64,000 nt of DNA from Staphylococcus equorum. Lineage in GTDB: Bacteria; Bacillota; Bacilli; Staphylococcales; Staphylococcaceae. The stretch's first letter is position 1. Each line of letters starts with the position of its first letter. The stretch covers positions 248,001 through 312,000 of the forward strand of contig NZ_JAMBPV010000003.1 of NCBI RefSeq assembly GCF_029531845.1, given 5' to 3'. Under the pieces are notes generated by a model. It ran no database searches. It was not told the DNA's origin and saw nothing but the letters and a program-made list of their open reading frames with translations. The translations under genes and the position numbers were made by a program. Positions 25,693 through 36,313 of this stretch are shown piece by piece.

Positions 25693-26871
25693 TTGTTTGA
25701 TTGGTTTCAACTAGCGCAAGAAAAAGAAAGTAAAATGATACAAGTACGTCGGTACTTACATCAATACCCCGAATTATCGTTCGAAGAGTACCATACCCAT
25801 GATTATATTCAAAATCAATTGAGTCAATTGTCATGTGAAATACGTACACCAGTTGGTCGCAATGGTATCGTGGCGACTTTTAAAGGTCGTGGCGACGGAC
25901 CCACGGTAGCATTACGTGCAGACTTTGATGCACTACCTATAGAGGAACTTACAGAAGTCGATTACAAATCTAAAAATCCAGGTGCAATGCACGCATGTGG
26001 TCATGATGGTCACACAGCGACTTTATTAGGCGTAGCAGAAATTATAGAAAATCATCTGCAATTTTTAAATGGCAACGTGGTGCTCATCTTCCAATATGGT
26101 GAAGAAGTGATGCCAGGTGGTTCTCAAGAAATGATAGATGATGGTTGTTTACAAGACGTAGATAAAATATACGCTAACCATCTATGGAGCGGCTACCCGA
26201 CAGGTACAATTTACTCACGTGCTGGTGCAATGATGGCTTCTCCTGATGAGTTCAATATTACAATTCAAGGTAAAGGCGGGCATGGTGCCAAACCACATGA
26301 AACTATTGATCCTGTAGTAATTATGGCTGAATTTATTATGAGTGCACAAAAAATCGTTTCAAGAACCATTGATCCTGTCAAACAGGCAGTGATAAGTTTT
26401 GGTATGGTCCAAGCAGGATCTGCAGATAATATCATTCCTGACACTGCATTTTGTAAAGGCACTGTACGTACATTCGATACAGAAGTTCAAACTCATGTTA
26501 TGACTAAGATGGATAAACTTTTACAAGGACTTGCTGTGGCAAATGACATTACATACACGATGGATTACATTAAGGGCTACTTACCTGTCCATAACCATCC
26601 AAATAGTTATGAAGTTGTTAAAAAAGCAGCAAACGATATTAACTTAAGATTTAACGAATCAGAATTAATGATGATTGGTGAAGACTTCTCTCATTACTTA
26701 AAAGTCCGCCCAGGCGCTTTATTCTTAACAGGATGCGGTAATCCAGAAAAAGATACAACACATCCACATCACAGCCCAAACTTCAATATTGATGAAAAGG
26801 CAATGAAATACACTGTTAGCCAATTCCTCAAAATTCTAGAACTCGAAAATGTGATTGTTAGCGCCACTTAG
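25693..26871 (+). CDS. M20-family amidohydrolase (N-acyl-amino-acid / hippurate hydrolase type)
   Basis: 392 residues from a TTG start. Metal and catalytic motifs are complete: HQYPELSFEE near 22, RADFDALPIEE near 75, HACGHDGHTATLLG near 98-111 (metal ligands), GEEVMPGGSQEM near 137-148, HPHHSPNFN near 362. It hydrolyses an N-acyl or amide bond of an amino acid in the cytoplasm; the natural substrate is unknown. An ATG at 25651 would extend the protein by 14 residues but sits inside a TGGTATACT extended -10 element and has no ribosome site. AAGGAAGAAGGG six bases before the TTG at 25693 supports the shorter form. The stop codon forms part of the first intergenic double-hairpin repeat. Confidence 0.85.
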   Translation: MFDWFQLAQEKESKMIQVRRYLHQYPELSFEEYHTHDYIQNQLSQLSCEIRTPVGRNGIVATFKGRGDGPTVALRADFDALPIEELTEVDYKSKNPGAMHACGHDGHTATLLGVAEIIENHLQFLNGNVVLIFQYGEEVMPGGSQEMIDDGCLQDVDKIYANHLWSGYPTGTIYSRAGAMMASPDEFNITIQGKGGHGAKPHETIDPVVIMAEFIMSAQKIVSRTIDPVKQAVISFGMVQAGSADNIIPDTAFCKGTVRTFDTEVQTHVMTKMDKLLQGLAVANDITYTMDYIKGYLPVHNHPNSYEVVKKAANDINLRFNESELMMIGEDFSHYLKVRPGALFLTGCGNPEKDTTHPHHSPNFNIDEKAMKYTVSQFLKILELENVIVSAT

Positions 26872-26916
26872 GAATGAAATGAGCAAGTGGCGCTTATGCA
26901 TGAGCTTTAGCTCAGG
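26860..26916 (+). repeat. Double-hairpin intergenic repeat, copy A
   Basis: AGCGCCACTT (26860-26869) pairs perfectly with AAGTGGCGCT (26885-26894). TATGCA follows at once, then TGAGC-TTTA-GCTCA (26901-26914) and GG. The left arm is made of the last codons of the M20 gene. See the findings for the family. Confidence 0.75.
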
Positions 26917-26925
26917 CGTTCCTAG

Positions 26926-26976
26926 ACTACTAACTTTATTACGTTAGTGGTTTTTATGCATGCGCCTTGGCGCAGG
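26926..26976 (+). repeat. Double-hairpin intergenic repeat, copy B
   Basis: ACTACTAAC (26926-26934) pairs with GTTAGTGGT (26943-26951, one T-G wobble), then TATGCA (26955-26960), then TGCGC-CTTG-GCGCA (26961-26974) and GG. The second hairpin has different arms from copy A but keeps pairing. A more degraded, similar-looking stretch follows at about 26977-27032. Confidence 0.72.
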
Positions 26977-27108
26977 CGAACTTTTATCACTTCGTAACTC
27001 TGTTACTTTAGTAGTGCTTCAGCATATGTGATCCACTACAACACACAGGCATTTTATTTTTATATAAACTTTTGAAGATACATTAATTTCTCTAACTACC
27101 TATATATA

Positions 27109-27156
27109 CAAACAAGCACAATGCCGTTTTGGCATTGTGCTTGTTTGTTTTCATTT
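27109..27156 (+). terminator. Terminator downstream of the M20 gene
   Basis: A perfect 17-bp stem (arms begin CAAACAAGCACAATGCC) with loop GTTTT is followed by TTTTCATTTTT. It lies about 240 bases after the M20 stop, beyond repeats A and B. The rest of the 586-base gap between the M20 gene and tuf (26872-27457) holds only repeats and the tuf terminator. Confidence 0.85.
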
Positions 27157-27331
27157 TTATTTTTATTAATTCAATTATACTATTTGCTTAAAACGGCAGT
27201 TATTTGGGCCGGCTCCTACAGAAAAAGCACTAGTCGTAGACTACAGGCTGAGGTTGTGCCTCAGGAAAGCGAGCACAAAAACTACCAAAGATCATTGCAT
27301 TAATGCGCCCTAATCCATTTCGGGTTTCTGT

Positions 27332-27393
27332 GGTTTACAATAGCTTTGCTATTGCATTAAGAAGCACTAATCACTTGTTGTGATAAGGGCTTC
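27332..27393 (-). repeat. Double-hairpin intergenic repeat, copy E (opposite orientation)
   Basis: Read on the minus strand: AAGCCCTTATCAC-AACAA-GTGATTAGTGCTT, then CTTAATGCA, then ATAGC-AAA-GCTAT and TGTAAACC. The layout, the T-T mismatch next to ATCAC/GTGAT and the TGTAAAC tail match the copies near nusG and the 5S fragment. Confidence 0.7.
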
Positions 27394-27397
27394 TATA

Positions 27398-27426
27398 TAA
27401 AAAAGAGCCTCCATAATGGAGGCTCC
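27398..27426 (-). terminator. tuf terminator
   Basis: GAGCCTCCAT and ATGGAGGCTC form a 10-bp inverted repeat about 31 bases after the tuf stop, followed on the minus strand by TTTTTTATAT. Confidence 0.88.
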
Positions 27427-27457
27427 TAAAATCTCTATCAAAGATAGAAATTATTTA

Positions 27458-28645
27458 TTATTTAATAATTGAAGTTACAACGCCTGATCCAACAGTACGT
27501 CCACCTTCACGGATAGAGAAACGAGTACCATCTTCAATAGCGATTGGAGAAATCAATTCAACTTGCATTTCAACGTTATCGCCAGGCATAACCATTTCAG
27601 TACCTTCTGGTAAACTAACAACGCCAGTTACGTCAGTAGTACGGAAATAGAATTGCGGACGGTAGTTAGTGAAGAATGGAGTATGACGTCCACCTTCTTC
27701 TTTTGATAAAACATAAACGTCTGCTTTGAAGTTAGTATGCGGTGTAATAGTACCAGGCGCAGCTAAAACTTGTCCACGAGAGATGTCATCACGTGATACA
27801 CCACGTAATAAAGCACCAATGTTGTCGCCAGCTTCAGCATAGTCTAATAATTTACGGAACATTTCAACACCTGTAACAGTTGTTTTAGTTGATTCCTCTT
27901 GCATACCGATGATTTCAATTTCAGCACCGACTTTGATTTGACCACGTTCAACACGGCCTGTAGCAACAGTACCACGACCAGTGATTGAGAATACGTCCTC
28001 AACTGGCATCATGAATGGTTTGTCAGAATCACGTTCTGGTGTTGGAATAAATTCATCAACAGCGTTCATTAATTCTAAGATTTTTTCTTCATATTCTTCT
28101 ACGCCTTCAAGCGCTTTTAATGCTGAACCAGCGATTACAGGAACGTCGTCGCCAGGGAAGTCATATTCGCTTAATAAGTCACGAACTTCCATTTCAACTA
28201 ATTCTAATAATTCTTCATCGTCAACCATGTCAACTTTGTTTAAGAATACAACTAATGCTGGAACACCAACGTTACGTGATAACAAGATATGTTCACGAGT
28301 TTGAGGCATTGGACCATCAGCAGCAGATACTACTAAGATACCGCCGTCCATTTGAGCAGCACCAGTGATCATGTTTTTCACATAGTCAGCGTGACCTGGG
28401 CAGTCAACGTGAGCATAGTGACGAGTTTCAGTTTGGTACTCGATGTGAGAAGTATTAATTGTAATACCACGTTCTTTTTCTTCTGGAGCGTTATCAATCA
28501 TGTCATATGATTGAGCTACAGCGTCACCATTTTTTGCTAATACAGTTGCAATTGCAGCTGTTAAAGTAGTTTTACCATGGTCAACGTGTCCGATAGTACC
28601 AATATTGGCATGGGTTTTTGAGCGGTCGAATTTTTCTTTAGCCAT
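27458..28645 (-). CDS. tuf: Elongation factor Tu
   Basis: 395 residues, full length. Delivers aminoacyl-tRNA to the ribosome using GTP. G1 [10 protein letters not shown] (19-28), G2 [13 protein letters not shown] near 59, G3 [12 protein letters not shown] near 81, G4 NKVD near 136 and G5 SALKALEG near 174 are intact, followed by beta-barrel domains 2 and 3 ending [11 protein letters not shown]. Last gene of the rpsL-rpsG-fusA-tuf cluster, 222 bases after fusA, with its own terminator. The fusA-tuf gap holds a GACAGTTACTCACTATCATGAGAAGG stretch but no clear terminator, so read-through from fusA and an internal tuf promoter are both possible. Confidence 0.98.
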   Translation of the reverse strand: MAKEKFDRSKTHANIGTIGHVDHGKTTLTAAIATVLAKNGDAVAQSYDMIDNAPEEKERGITINTSHIEYQTETRHYAHVDCPGHADYVKNMITGAAQMDGGILVVSAADGPMPQTREHILLSRNVGVPALVVFLNKVDMVDDEELLELVEMEVRDLLSEYDFPGDDVPVIAGSALKALEGVEEYEEKILELMNAVDEFIPTPERDSDKPFMMPVEDVFSITGRGTVATGRVERGQIKVGAEIEIIGMQEESTKTTVTGVEMFRKLLDYAEAGDNIGALLRGVSRDDISRGQVLAAPGTITPHTNFKADVYVLSKEEGGRHTPFFTNYRPQFYFRTTDVTGVVSLPEGTEMVMPGDNVEMQVELISPIAIEDGTRFSIREGGRTVGSGVVTSIIK

Positions 28646-28867
28646 TATAAAATCTCTCCTATTCGTTAGAAAATTAATTTTTAAAATTTATCTCTCATGA
28701 CAGTTACTCACTATCATGAGAAGGATATTTGTTACTTGTAATAAAGGACTATATAGTACCTTTATAATGCATTTCAGCTAAAAAATCAATTGATAAAACT
28801 GTAAGCTACATAATTAAGCTTTACATGTAATTAACAGATAGACTGTGGTCTTACAAAATAAATTTAA

Positions 28868-30958
28868 TTATTCTGCTGAATTACCACTGTTTTTCTTGAT
28901 AATACCTTCAGCAACTGATTTTGGAACTTCTGCATAATGGTCAAAGTACATAGTATACGTACCGCGACCTTGAGTGTTAGAACGTAATGATGTTGCATAA
29001 CCGAACATTTCTGAAAGTGGCACAAAAGCGTTAACAACTTGTGCATTACCACGAGGTTCCATACCATCAACACGTCCACGACGAGATGTTACGTCACCCA
29101 TGATGTCACCCATGTACTCTTCAGGCATTTCGATTGTTACTTTCATCATTGGTTCTAAGATAACTGGATCACATTTTTTAGCAGCTTCTTTAAGCGCTAA
29201 TGATGCAGCAATTTTGAAGGCCATTTCTGATGAATCGACATCATGGTATGAACCATCATATAATTTAGCTTTAACATCAATTAAAGGATAACCAGCTAAT
29301 ACACCGTTTTCCATTGAATCTTTAAGTCCTGCTTCAACTGATGGAATGTATTCACGAGGAACTACACCACCAACGATAGCGTTTTCGAATTCAAAACCGC
29401 CACCAGTTTCGTTAGGAGCGAATTCAATTTTAACGTCACCATATTGACCACGACCACCAGATTGACGAGCGAATTTACCTTGAACTTGAGCTGATTGCTT
29501 AAATGTTTCACGGTATGAAACCATTGGAGCACCAACGTTACATTCAACGTTAAATTCTTTCTTCATACGGTCTACTAAGATATCTAAGTGAAGTTCACCC
29601 ATACCACCAATGATAACTTGTCCAGTTTCATCGTCTGTGTGTGCATGGAATGTTGGATCTTCTTCTTGTAACTTAACTAAAGCTGTAGTCATCTTGTCTT
29701 GGTCAGCTTTAGATTTTGGTTCAACAGATAAGTGAATAACAGGTTCTGGGAAATCCATAGATTCCAAGATGATGTCATTTTTCTCACCACATAAAGTATC
29801 ACCAGTAGCAGTATCTTTAAGACCTACCGCAGCAGCAATATCTCCTGAGTATACTGTGTTTAGCTCTTGACGAGAGTTAGCGTGCATTTGTAGTAAACGA
29901 CCTACACGTTCACGTTTACCCTTCGTAGAGTTCTTAACGTATGAACCAGATGAAAGATGTCCTGAATAAACACGGAAGAATGTTAACTTACCAACATAAG
30001 GGTCAGTCATTACTTTGAACGCTAAAGCAGCGAACTCAGCTTCGTCATCAGCTTTTGCGATAACTTCTTCTTCTGGCTCATCAGCACGGTGACCAACAAT
30101 CGGTTTAACGTCTAATGGCGATGGTAGATAATCAATTACTGCGTCAAGCAATAACTGAACACCTTTATTTTTGAACGCTGTACCAACAAGAACTGGATAA
30201 AATTCAATATCATTTGTTGCTTGACGGATAGCATCTTTTAATTCAGCGACAGTGATTGCTTCGTCAGCTAAATATTTTTCCATTAATTCATCATTACTTT
30301 CAGCTACTGCTTCAATTAATGCTGAACGAGCTTCATCAGCTCTTTCTTTATGATCCTCAGGAATTTCAATTTCTTCAATTTCAGTTCCTTCGTTATTGTT
30401 GTATTTGAAACATTTCATTTCAACTAAGTCAATGATTGCTTCAAATTGATCTTCAGCACCAATTGGTAATTGAATTGGTTGTGCATTAGCTTGTAAACGG
30501 TCATGAATAGTGCTAACTGCATATTCAAAGTTAGCGCCCATTTTGTCCATTTTGTTTACGAAGACAATACGAGGTACGCTGTAATTTGTTGCTTGACGCC
30601 AAACTGTTTCAGTTTGAGGCTCAACGCCTGATTGTGCATCAAGTACTGTTACTGCGCCATCAAGTACACGTAAAGAACGTTCAACTTCAACAGTGAAGTC
30701 TACGTGTCCTGGTGTATCGATGATATTTACACGGTGGTCATCCCATTGTGCTGTTGTTGCAGCAGAAGTGATTGTGATACCACGATCTTGCTCCTGTTCC
30801 ATCCAGTCCATTTGTGAAGCTCCTTCATGAGTTTCACCAATTTTGTGGATACGTCCAGTATAGTAAAGAATACGTTCTGTCGTAGTTGTTTTACCAGCAT
30901 CGATGTGAGCCATGATACCGATATTACGAGTTCTGTCTAAACTAAAATCTCTAGCCAT
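28868..30958 (-). CDS. fusA: Elongation factor G
   Basis: 696 residues, three more than the usual staphylococcal 693. Drives translocation and, with ribosome recycling factor, splits ribosomes. N-terminal GTPase motifs [15 protein letters not shown] near 17-31, DTPGHVDF near 81 and NKMDKMGAN near 135 are intact, followed by domains II-V with [15 protein letters not shown] near 458. Residues near the known fusidic-acid positions look normal by eye, without residue-by-residue alignment. Preceded by a structured 120-base spacer after rpsG, and co-directional with rpsG upstream and tuf downstream. Confidence 0.98.
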   Translation of the reverse strand: MARDFSLDRTRNIGIMAHIDAGKTTTTERILYYTGRIHKIGETHEGASQMDWMEQEQDRGITITSAATTAQWDDHRVNIIDTPGHVDFTVEVERSLRVLDGAVTVLDAQSGVEPQTETVWRQATNYSVPRIVFVNKMDKMGANFEYAVSTIHDRLQANAQPIQLPIGAEDQFEAIIDLVEMKCFKYNNNEGTEIEEIEIPEDHKERADEARSALIEAVAESNDELMEKYLADEAITVAELKDAIRQATNDIEFYPVLVGTAFKNKGVQLLLDAVIDYLPSPLDVKPIVGHRADEPEEEVIAKADDEAEFAALAFKVMTDPYVGKLTFFRVYSGHLSSGSYVKNSTKGKRERVGRLLQMHANSRQELNTVYSGDIAAAVGLKDTATGDTLCGEKNDIILESMDFPEPVIHLSVEPKSKADQDKMTTALVKLQEEDPTFHAHTDDETGQVIIGGMGELHLDILVDRMKKEFNVECNVGAPMVSYRETFKQSAQVQGKFARQSGGRGQYGDVKIEFAPNETGGGFEFENAIVGGVVPREYIPSVEAGLKDSMENGVLAGYPLIDVKAKLYDGSYHDVDSSEMAFKIAASLALKEAAKKCDPVILEPMMKVTIEMPEEYMGDIMGDVTSRRGRVDGMEPRGNAQVVNAFVPLSEMFGYATSLRSNTQGRGTYTMYFDHYAEVPKSVAEGIIKKNSGNSAE

Positions 30959-31011
30959 GTATTTTTCTCCTTCCAGTATAACTGCGAATAAATACTATAA
31001 ATATGGCGATG

Positions 31012-31063
31012 CCCTAAGCATGCGCCTTCGATAGTAAACTATCAATGTGGAACATGCTCAGGG
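31012..31063 (-). repeat. Structured spacer between rpsG and fusA
   Basis: CCCTAAGCATG (31012-31022) and CATGCTCAGGG (31053-31063) enclose a second hairpin GATAGT-AA-ACTATC (31030-31043). The single mismatch of the outer stem is A-C on the plus strand but G-U on the transcribed minus strand, so the RNA has an unbroken 11-bp stem. This suggests an mRNA element such as a processing or autoregulatory site. Confidence 0.6.
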
Positions 31064-31077
31064 ATAAAGCTACTATC

Positions 31078-31548
31078 CTACCAACGATAGTGAGCGAAGG
31101 CTTTGTTAGCTTCAGCCATTTTGTGAGTGTCTTCACGTTTCTTAACTGCGCCACCTGTATTGTTGGCTGCATCTAAGATTTCGTTAGCTAAACGCTCTTC
31201 CATAGTTTTTTCACCACGGTGACGCGAATAATTAACTAACCAACGAAGTCCTAAAGTCGTACGACGTTCTGGACGAACTTCAACTGGTACTTGATAGTTA
31301 GAACCACCTACACGGCGAGCTTTAACTTCTAATACTGGCATGATGTTGTCGATAGCTTCATCGAAAACTTCAACAGCTTCACGACCACTACGTTCTTGAA
31401 CTAAGTCGAAAGCAGAATAAAGAATTCTTTGAGCTGTCCCACGTTTACCATCTAACATGATTTTGTTGATTAATTTTGTAACTAATTTAGAGTTGTGGAT
31501 TGGATCCGGTAATACGTCTCTTTTTGGTACTGATCCTTTACGAGGCAT
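31078..31548 (-). CDS. rpsG: 30S ribosomal protein S7
   Basis: 156 residues, exact family length. Nucleates assembly of the 30S head by binding 16S rRNA. The [16 protein letters not shown] start, the [19 protein letters not shown] segment near 24-42 and the C-terminal [20 protein letters not shown] are typical. Lies between rpsL (70 bases upstream) and fusA. Confidence 0.98.
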   Translation of the reverse strand: MPRKGSVPKRDVLPDPIHNSKLVTKLINKIMLDGKRGTAQRILYSAFDLVQERSGREAVEVFDEAIDNIMPVLEVKARRVGGSNYQVPVEVRPERRTTLGLRWLVNYSRHRGEKTMEERLANEILDAANNTGGAVKKREDTHKMAEANKAFAHYRW

Positions 31549-31618
31549 AATGTAAATCCTCCCTTCCTATTATAGTATAATTTTTTAATTTATAGCGAAA
31601 ATTTACGCAATCTTAAAC

Positions 31619-32038
31619 TTATTTTTTAGCTTTAGGTTTTTTAGCTCCGTATTTTGAACGGCTCTTTCTACGTCCATCTACGCCTGAAGTATCAAGCGCA
31701 CCACGTACAACGTGATAACGTACACCAGGTAAATCTTTTACACGTCCACCACGTACAAGTACAACACTGTGTTCTTGTAAGTTATGTCCGATACCAGGGA
31801 TATACGCATTAATTTCGATACTGTTTGACAAACGTACACGGGCATATTTACGTAACGCGGAGTTAGGTTTTTTAGGAGCCATAGTACCTACACGAGTACA
31901 AACACCACGTTTTTGTGGAGAGTTTAAACTAGTGTATTTTTTCTTTTTGCTGTTAAAGTTTCTGTTCAAAGCTGGTGAACCGTATTTTTTCGATTTGCTT
32001 TGTCTAGGTTTGCGTACCAATTGATTAATAGTTGGCAT
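31619..32038 (-). CDS. rpsL: 30S ribosomal protein S12
   Basis: 139 residues from the [10 protein letters not shown] start, which has an AGGAGG ribosome site nine bases upstream; an in-frame start 13 codons earlier (32077) has no support. S12 tunes decoding accuracy at the A site. The segments with lysines linked to streptomycin resistance, [11 protein letters not shown] and [13 protein letters not shown], are wild type by eye. First of the rpsL-rpsG-fusA-tuf genes after the L7Ae-like gene. Confidence 0.97.
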   Translation of the reverse strand: MPTINQLVRKPRQSKSKKYGSPALNRNFNSKKKKYTSLNSPQKRGVCTRVGTMAPKKPNSALRKYARVRLSNSIEINAYIPGIGHNLQEHSVVLVRGGRVKDLPGVRYHVVRGALDTSGVDGRRKSRSKYGAKKPKAKK

Positions 32039-32133
32039 TGAATGTTTCCTCCTCTCATCATTTATAATCCCACACATCCAGGTGGTTCATTTCAAGGGCA
32101 AATAAAATTTAGTAAGAATAATTCTTACTAATC

Positions 32134-32388
32134 TCATTTTAATAACGCAACAATTGTCGCATTAACGTTAATACCTACATATTCTCCTAAAGCTTGTTTA
32201 CTTTTGAAAAATGAAACAGGTATTTGTTTATGATTGATTTGACTTAACACGCGAGTCAGTAAATGAACTTCAACGTCTTCAGCAATAATCAATGATGTAA
32301 CTTGGTTCTTATTCAAAGCCTTAAGCGTTTGTTTAAGTCCAATAACATGATGTTGTTTGTTAAAGCGTGCAACTTTTTCATTAGACAT
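32134..32388 (-). CDS. rplGB: L7Ae-like k-turn RNA-binding protein (YbxF family)
   Basis: 84 residues from MSNEKVARF. The ribosome site GGAGG lies eight bases before this ATG, so a TTG five codons earlier, which overlaps the site, is not used. The [28 protein letters not shown] pattern and the following strand belong to the L7Ae/L30e/S12e fold, which binds k-turn RNA. In Bacillus the homologue binds k-turns such as those in SAM riboswitches; its role here is unproven. It lies between the rpoC terminator and rpsL, 95 bases from the latter, as in other staphylococci. Confidence 0.88.
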   Translation of the reverse strand: MSNEKVARFNKQHHVIGLKQTLKALNKNQVTSLIIAEDVEVHLLTRVLSQINHKQIPVSFFKSKQALGEYVGINVNATIVALLK

Positions 32389-32490
32389 TAAAATATCCTC
32401 CAAAGTTCTGCTTGCATCAACCTTAATAATAATAACATCTTAGTTACTGTTGAGTCAACTTTAAATGCGATAAATTCTTCGGAAATTATA

Positions 32491-32533
32491 AAAAACAAGT
32501 GATCGAAATATAATATCTCGATCACCTTGTTTT
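32491..32533 (-). terminator. rpoC terminator
   Basis: AACAAGTGATCGA and TCGATCA-CC-TTGTT form a long stem with inner AATAT/ATATT pairing, followed on the minus strand by TTTTTTATAA. It lies about 17 bases after the rpoC stop and separates rpoBC from the rplGB-rpsL cluster. Confidence 0.82.
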
Positions 32534-32548
32534 ATTCAGTAAAAAGAA

Positions 32549-35500
32549 TTATATCTTAGTTGTATGTGTTTCTTCAGTAACTTCTTTTTTTGGTGCAACT
32601 GTGTCGTATTTAACGTCTCTATAACGTCTCATACCAGTACCAGCTGGAATTAATTTACCGATGATAACATTCTCTTTAAGTCCGAGTAAGTTATCACGTT
32701 TACCTTTAATTGCAGCATCTGTAAGTACACGTGTTGTTTCTTGGAACGAAGCTGCTGATAAGAAGCTTTCTGTTTCAAGAGACGCTTTCGTAATACCTAG
32801 TAAGACTGGTTTAGCTGTTGCTGGACGTTTACGTTCTTTAAATGCATCACGGTTTGCATCAGTAAAGCTATGAATATCTACTAATGAACCTGGAAGTAAC
32901 TTAGTATCTCCAGCTTCGATAATGCGTACTTTACGTAGCATTTGTCTAACCATAACTTCAACGTGTTTGTCATCAATTTCCACACCTTGCATACGGTAAA
33001 CTTTTTGAACTTCTTTTAATAGATAACTTTCTGTTGCATTTAAGCCTGATACAGATAAATAGTTCTTAGGCTCGATTGAACCTTCAGTTAGAACTTCACC
33101 ACGTTCAACGCCTTGGCCAACTTCAACTTTCAATCTTGAAGTACCTGAAGCTAAATATGATTTAGATTCGTTAGCACCTTTAATAACGATTTCTTGTTGA
33201 CGGTCTTTTGCAATCTTGATGTCATCAACGACACCTTCGATTTCTGTAATCACTGCTTGACCTTTAGGATTACGTGCTTCGAAGATCTCTTGAATACGTG
33301 GAAGACCTTGCGTGATATCGCTACCTGCTACCCCACCTGTATGGAATGTACGCATTGTAAGCTGTGTACCTGGTTCACCAATTGATTGTGCAGCAATTGT
33401 ACCAACTGCTTCACCAACTTCAACTTTTTCACCAGTAGCAAGGTTTTTACCGTAACATTTTTCACAAACACCATGACGTGTATTACATGTAAATGCTGAA
33501 CGTATATACATTGATTCAATACCAGCGTCTGTAATTTGTTTAGCAATGTCTGCAGTTACTAATTGATCTGGTTGTACAATTACTTCATCCGTTTCTGGAT
33601 GACGGACAGTTTCTTTAGAATAACGTCCTTCGATACGTTCGATGAATGGTTCGATCATTTCTGTACCTTCTTTGATATCAGAAACAAGTAGACCACGGTC
33701 AGTGCCACAATCTTCATCACGAACAATAACATCTTGAGCAACGTCAACAAGACGACGAGTAAGATAACCTGAATCGGCTGTTTTAAGTGCTGTATCGGCA
33801 AGACCTTTACGCGCACCATGGGTAGAGATAAAGTATTCTAATACTGTTAAACCTTCACGGAATGAAGAAGTGATTGGTAATTCAATAATCTTACCTGATG
33901 GTGCAGCCATAAGACCACGCATACCTGCTAACTGTGTAAAGTTAGATGCGTTACCACGGGCACCAGAGTCACTCATCATAAAGATTGGGTTTGTTTTATC
34001 AAGTGATCCCATTAATTTTTTCTGAATTTGGTCTTTTGCGTCAGTCCAAATTTCAACGACTGCGTTATAACGTTCAAATTCAGTGATTAAACCACGGTTA
34101 AATTGTTTAGTAATTCTATCAACTAATTTCTCGTGTTCATCTAAGATTTTTTGTTTGTCTGGTAATACTACGATATCAGATACACCAACAGTGATACCTG
34201 CTTTAGTTGAAAATTTGAATCCTAAGTCTTTCATTCTGTCTAACATCATAGAAGTATCTGTGATGCTGAAACGATTGAAGACTTCTGCAATAATATTTCC
34301 TAAGAAATTCTTATTGAATGGTTCAATTAATTCTTGATTATCGAAGTATTCTTTTAATCCGCCTTCTCCTAATTCAGTAGCAGATATGAAATATCTAGCT
34401 GGTGTTTTATTTTCTAAATTAGTTTGTGTTGGTTCGTTAATATATGCAAATGAATCTGGAATGATTTCATTGAATATAACTTTACCAACTGAAGTTAACA
34501 AGATTTTTTCGTTTTGTTCTTCAGTAAATGTTGGATTATTAAACGATTTAGCATGTACACCAATACGTGAATGTAAGTGTACGTAGCCATTTGCATAAGC
34601 TTTCAACACTTCATTTGTATCGTTATAAATCGTACCAGTATTCACTGATTCTTTACGCTCTAAAGTTAAGTAATAGTTACCTAGCACCATATCCTGTGAA
34701 GGCGTTACAACCGGTTTACCATCTTTAGGGTTTAAGATGTTTTGTGCTGCAAGCATTAACATACGTGCTTCTGCCTGAGCTTCTTTAGATAACGGTACGT
34801 GAACAGCCATTTGGTCACCATCAAAGTCAGCGTTGTAAGCTGTTGTCGCAAGTGGGTGTAGACGAATCGCACGACCTTCAACTAATGTAGGTTCAAATGC
34901 TTGAATACCTAATCTGTGAAGTGTTGGTGCACGGTTTAAAAGTACTGGGTGTTCTTTGATAACATCTTCCAATACGTCCCAAACTTCATCATCCATGCGT
35001 TCAATTTTACTTTTCGCATTTTTAATGTTTGTAGCAATTTCACGTTGAACTAATTCTTTCATGATGAAAGGTTTAAACAATTCAAGTGCCATCTCTTTAG
35101 GTAGTCCACATTGGTACATTTTCAAGCTCGGTCCAACTGCAATAACTGAACGACCTGAATAGTCAACACGCTTACCTAATAAGTTTTGACGGAAACGTCC
35201 TTGCTTACCTTTTAACATATGAGAAAGAGATTTTAATGGGCGGTTACCTGGTCCAGTTACTGGACGGCCACGACGACCATTATCGATAAGCGCATCAACA
35301 GCTTCTTGTAGCATACGTTTTTCGTTTTGTACGATGATGCCTGGAGCACCTAAGTCTAATAAACGTTTCAAACGGTTGTTACGGTTGATAACACGACGAT
35401 ATAAATCATTAAGATCACTTGTAGCAAAACGTCCACCGTCTAATTGAACCATCGGTCTGATTTCTGGTGGGATAATTGGAAGTACGTCTAACACCATCCA

Positions 35501-36172
35501 TGCTGGGTTATTCCCAGAATGTCTAAATGATTCAACTACTTCTAAACGTTTAATTGCACGTGTAAGTCTTTGACCAGTTGCTGATTCTAGCTCATCTCTT
35601 AGCTTTTTAAGTTCACCGTCTAAGTCGATTTCTTGGAGTAATTCTTTGATACCTTCAGCACCCATTTTGGCGTTGAATTTACCAGGGAATTTATCATAGT
35701 AATCTCTGAATTCTGCTTCAGATAATAATGTCTTTTGCTCTAATCCAGTTGGTCCTGGATTAATAACAACGTAAGAAGCGAAGTAAATAACTTCTTCTAA
35801 CGCTCTTGGTGACATATCTAATAAAAGACCCATACGACTTGGAATACCTTTGAAGTACCAAATGTGTGATACAGGCGCAGCTAATTCAATATGGCCCATT
35901 CTTTCACGGCGCACTTTTGACTTAGTTACTTCTACTCCACATCTGTCACAAACCATACCTTTATAACGTACACGTTTGTATTTACCACAACTACATTCCC
36001 AGTCTTTCGAAGGTCCAAATATTCTCTCACAGAATAGACCATCTTTTTCTGGTTTTAAAGTACGATAGTTAATTGTTTCTGGCTTTTTAACCTCACCAAA
36101 AGACCATGAACGGATTTTTTCGGGTGAAGCAAGTCCTATTTTCATATAATGGAAATTATTTACATCAATCAA
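32549..36172 (-). CDS. rpoC: RNA polymerase beta-prime subunit
   Basis: 1207 residues from a TTG start, the usual staphylococcal length; the in-frame extension upstream covers the AAGGAGG ribosome site, which is eight bases before this TTG. Seen: N-terminal zinc site [23 protein letters not shown] near 67-90, the active-site [16 protein letters not shown] near 447-462 that holds the catalytic magnesium, the trigger-loop [11 protein letters not shown] near 920, and C-terminal SEFL-region domains. Assembles with rpoB product and alpha into core polymerase. Follows rpoB after 141 bases. Confidence 0.98.
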   Translation of the reverse strand: MIDVNNFHYMKIGLASPEKIRSWSFGEVKKPETINYRTLKPEKDGLFCERIFGPSKDWECSCGKYKRVRYKGMVCDRCGVEVTKSKVRRERMGHIELAAPVSHIWYFKGIPSRMGLLLDMSPRALEEVIYFASYVVINPGPTGLEQKTLLSEAEFRDYYDKFPGKFNAKMGAEGIKELLQEIDLDGELKKLRDELESATGQRLTRAIKRLEVVESFRHSGNNPAWMVLDVLPIIPPEIRPMVQLDGGRFATSDLNDLYRRVINRNNRLKRLLDLGAPGIIVQNEKRMLQEAVDALIDNGRRGRPVTGPGNRPLKSLSHMLKGKQGRFRQNLLGKRVDYSGRSVIAVGPSLKMYQCGLPKEMALELFKPFIMKELVQREIATNIKNAKSKIERMDDEVWDVLEDVIKEHPVLLNRAPTLHRLGIQAFEPTLVEGRAIRLHPLATTAYNADFDGDQMAVHVPLSKEAQAEARMLMLAAQNILNPKDGKPVVTPSQDMVLGNYYLTLERKESVNTGTIYNDTNEVLKAYANGYVHLHSRIGVHAKSFNNPTFTEEQNEKILLTSVGKVIFNEIIPDSFAYINEPTQTNLENKTPARYFISATELGEGGLKEYFDNQELIEPFNKNFLGNIIAEVFNRFSITDTSMMLDRMKDLGFKFSTKAGITVGVSDIVVLPDKQKILDEHEKLVDRITKQFNRGLITEFERYNAVVEIWTDAKDQIQKKLMGSLDKTNPIFMMSDSGARGNASNFTQLAGMRGLMAAPSGKIIELPITSSFREGLTVLEYFISTHGARKGLADTALKTADSGYLTRRLVDVAQDVIVRDEDCGTDRGLLVSDIKEGTEMIEPFIERIEGRYSKETVRHPETDEVIVQPDQLVTADIAKQITDAGIESMYIRSAFTCNTRHGVCEKCYGKNLATGEKVEVGEAVGTIAAQSIGEPGTQLTMRTFHTGGVAGSDITQGLPRIQEIFEARNPKGQAVITEIEGVVDDIKIAKDRQQEIVIKGANESKSYLASGTSRLKVEVGQGVERGEVLTEGSIEPKNYLSVSGLNATESYLLKEVQKVYRMQGVEIDDKHVEVMVRQMLRKVRIIEAGDTKLLPGSLVDIHSFTDANRDAFKERKRPATAKPVLLGITKASLETESFLSAASFQETTRVLTDAAIKGKRDNLLGLKENVIIGKLIPAGTGMRRYRDVKYDTVAPKKEVTEETHTTKI

Positions 36173-36313
36173 GGAGCCTACCTCCTTCAATTTAGATTAG
36201 CTGTGCAAATTGATTGATTGCTCTATATCAATAATGGAATAACCAAGATTAAGGCAAATACAAAGACGTATTGTACCTCAACTTGGTATATTCTTTTATA
36301 AACTTAAATGCAA

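Noticed and set aside
27121-27303. 60-residue plus-strand open frame
   Set aside because: It begins inside the M20 terminator hairpin, has no ribosome site and runs over degraded repeats; no protein-like pattern.
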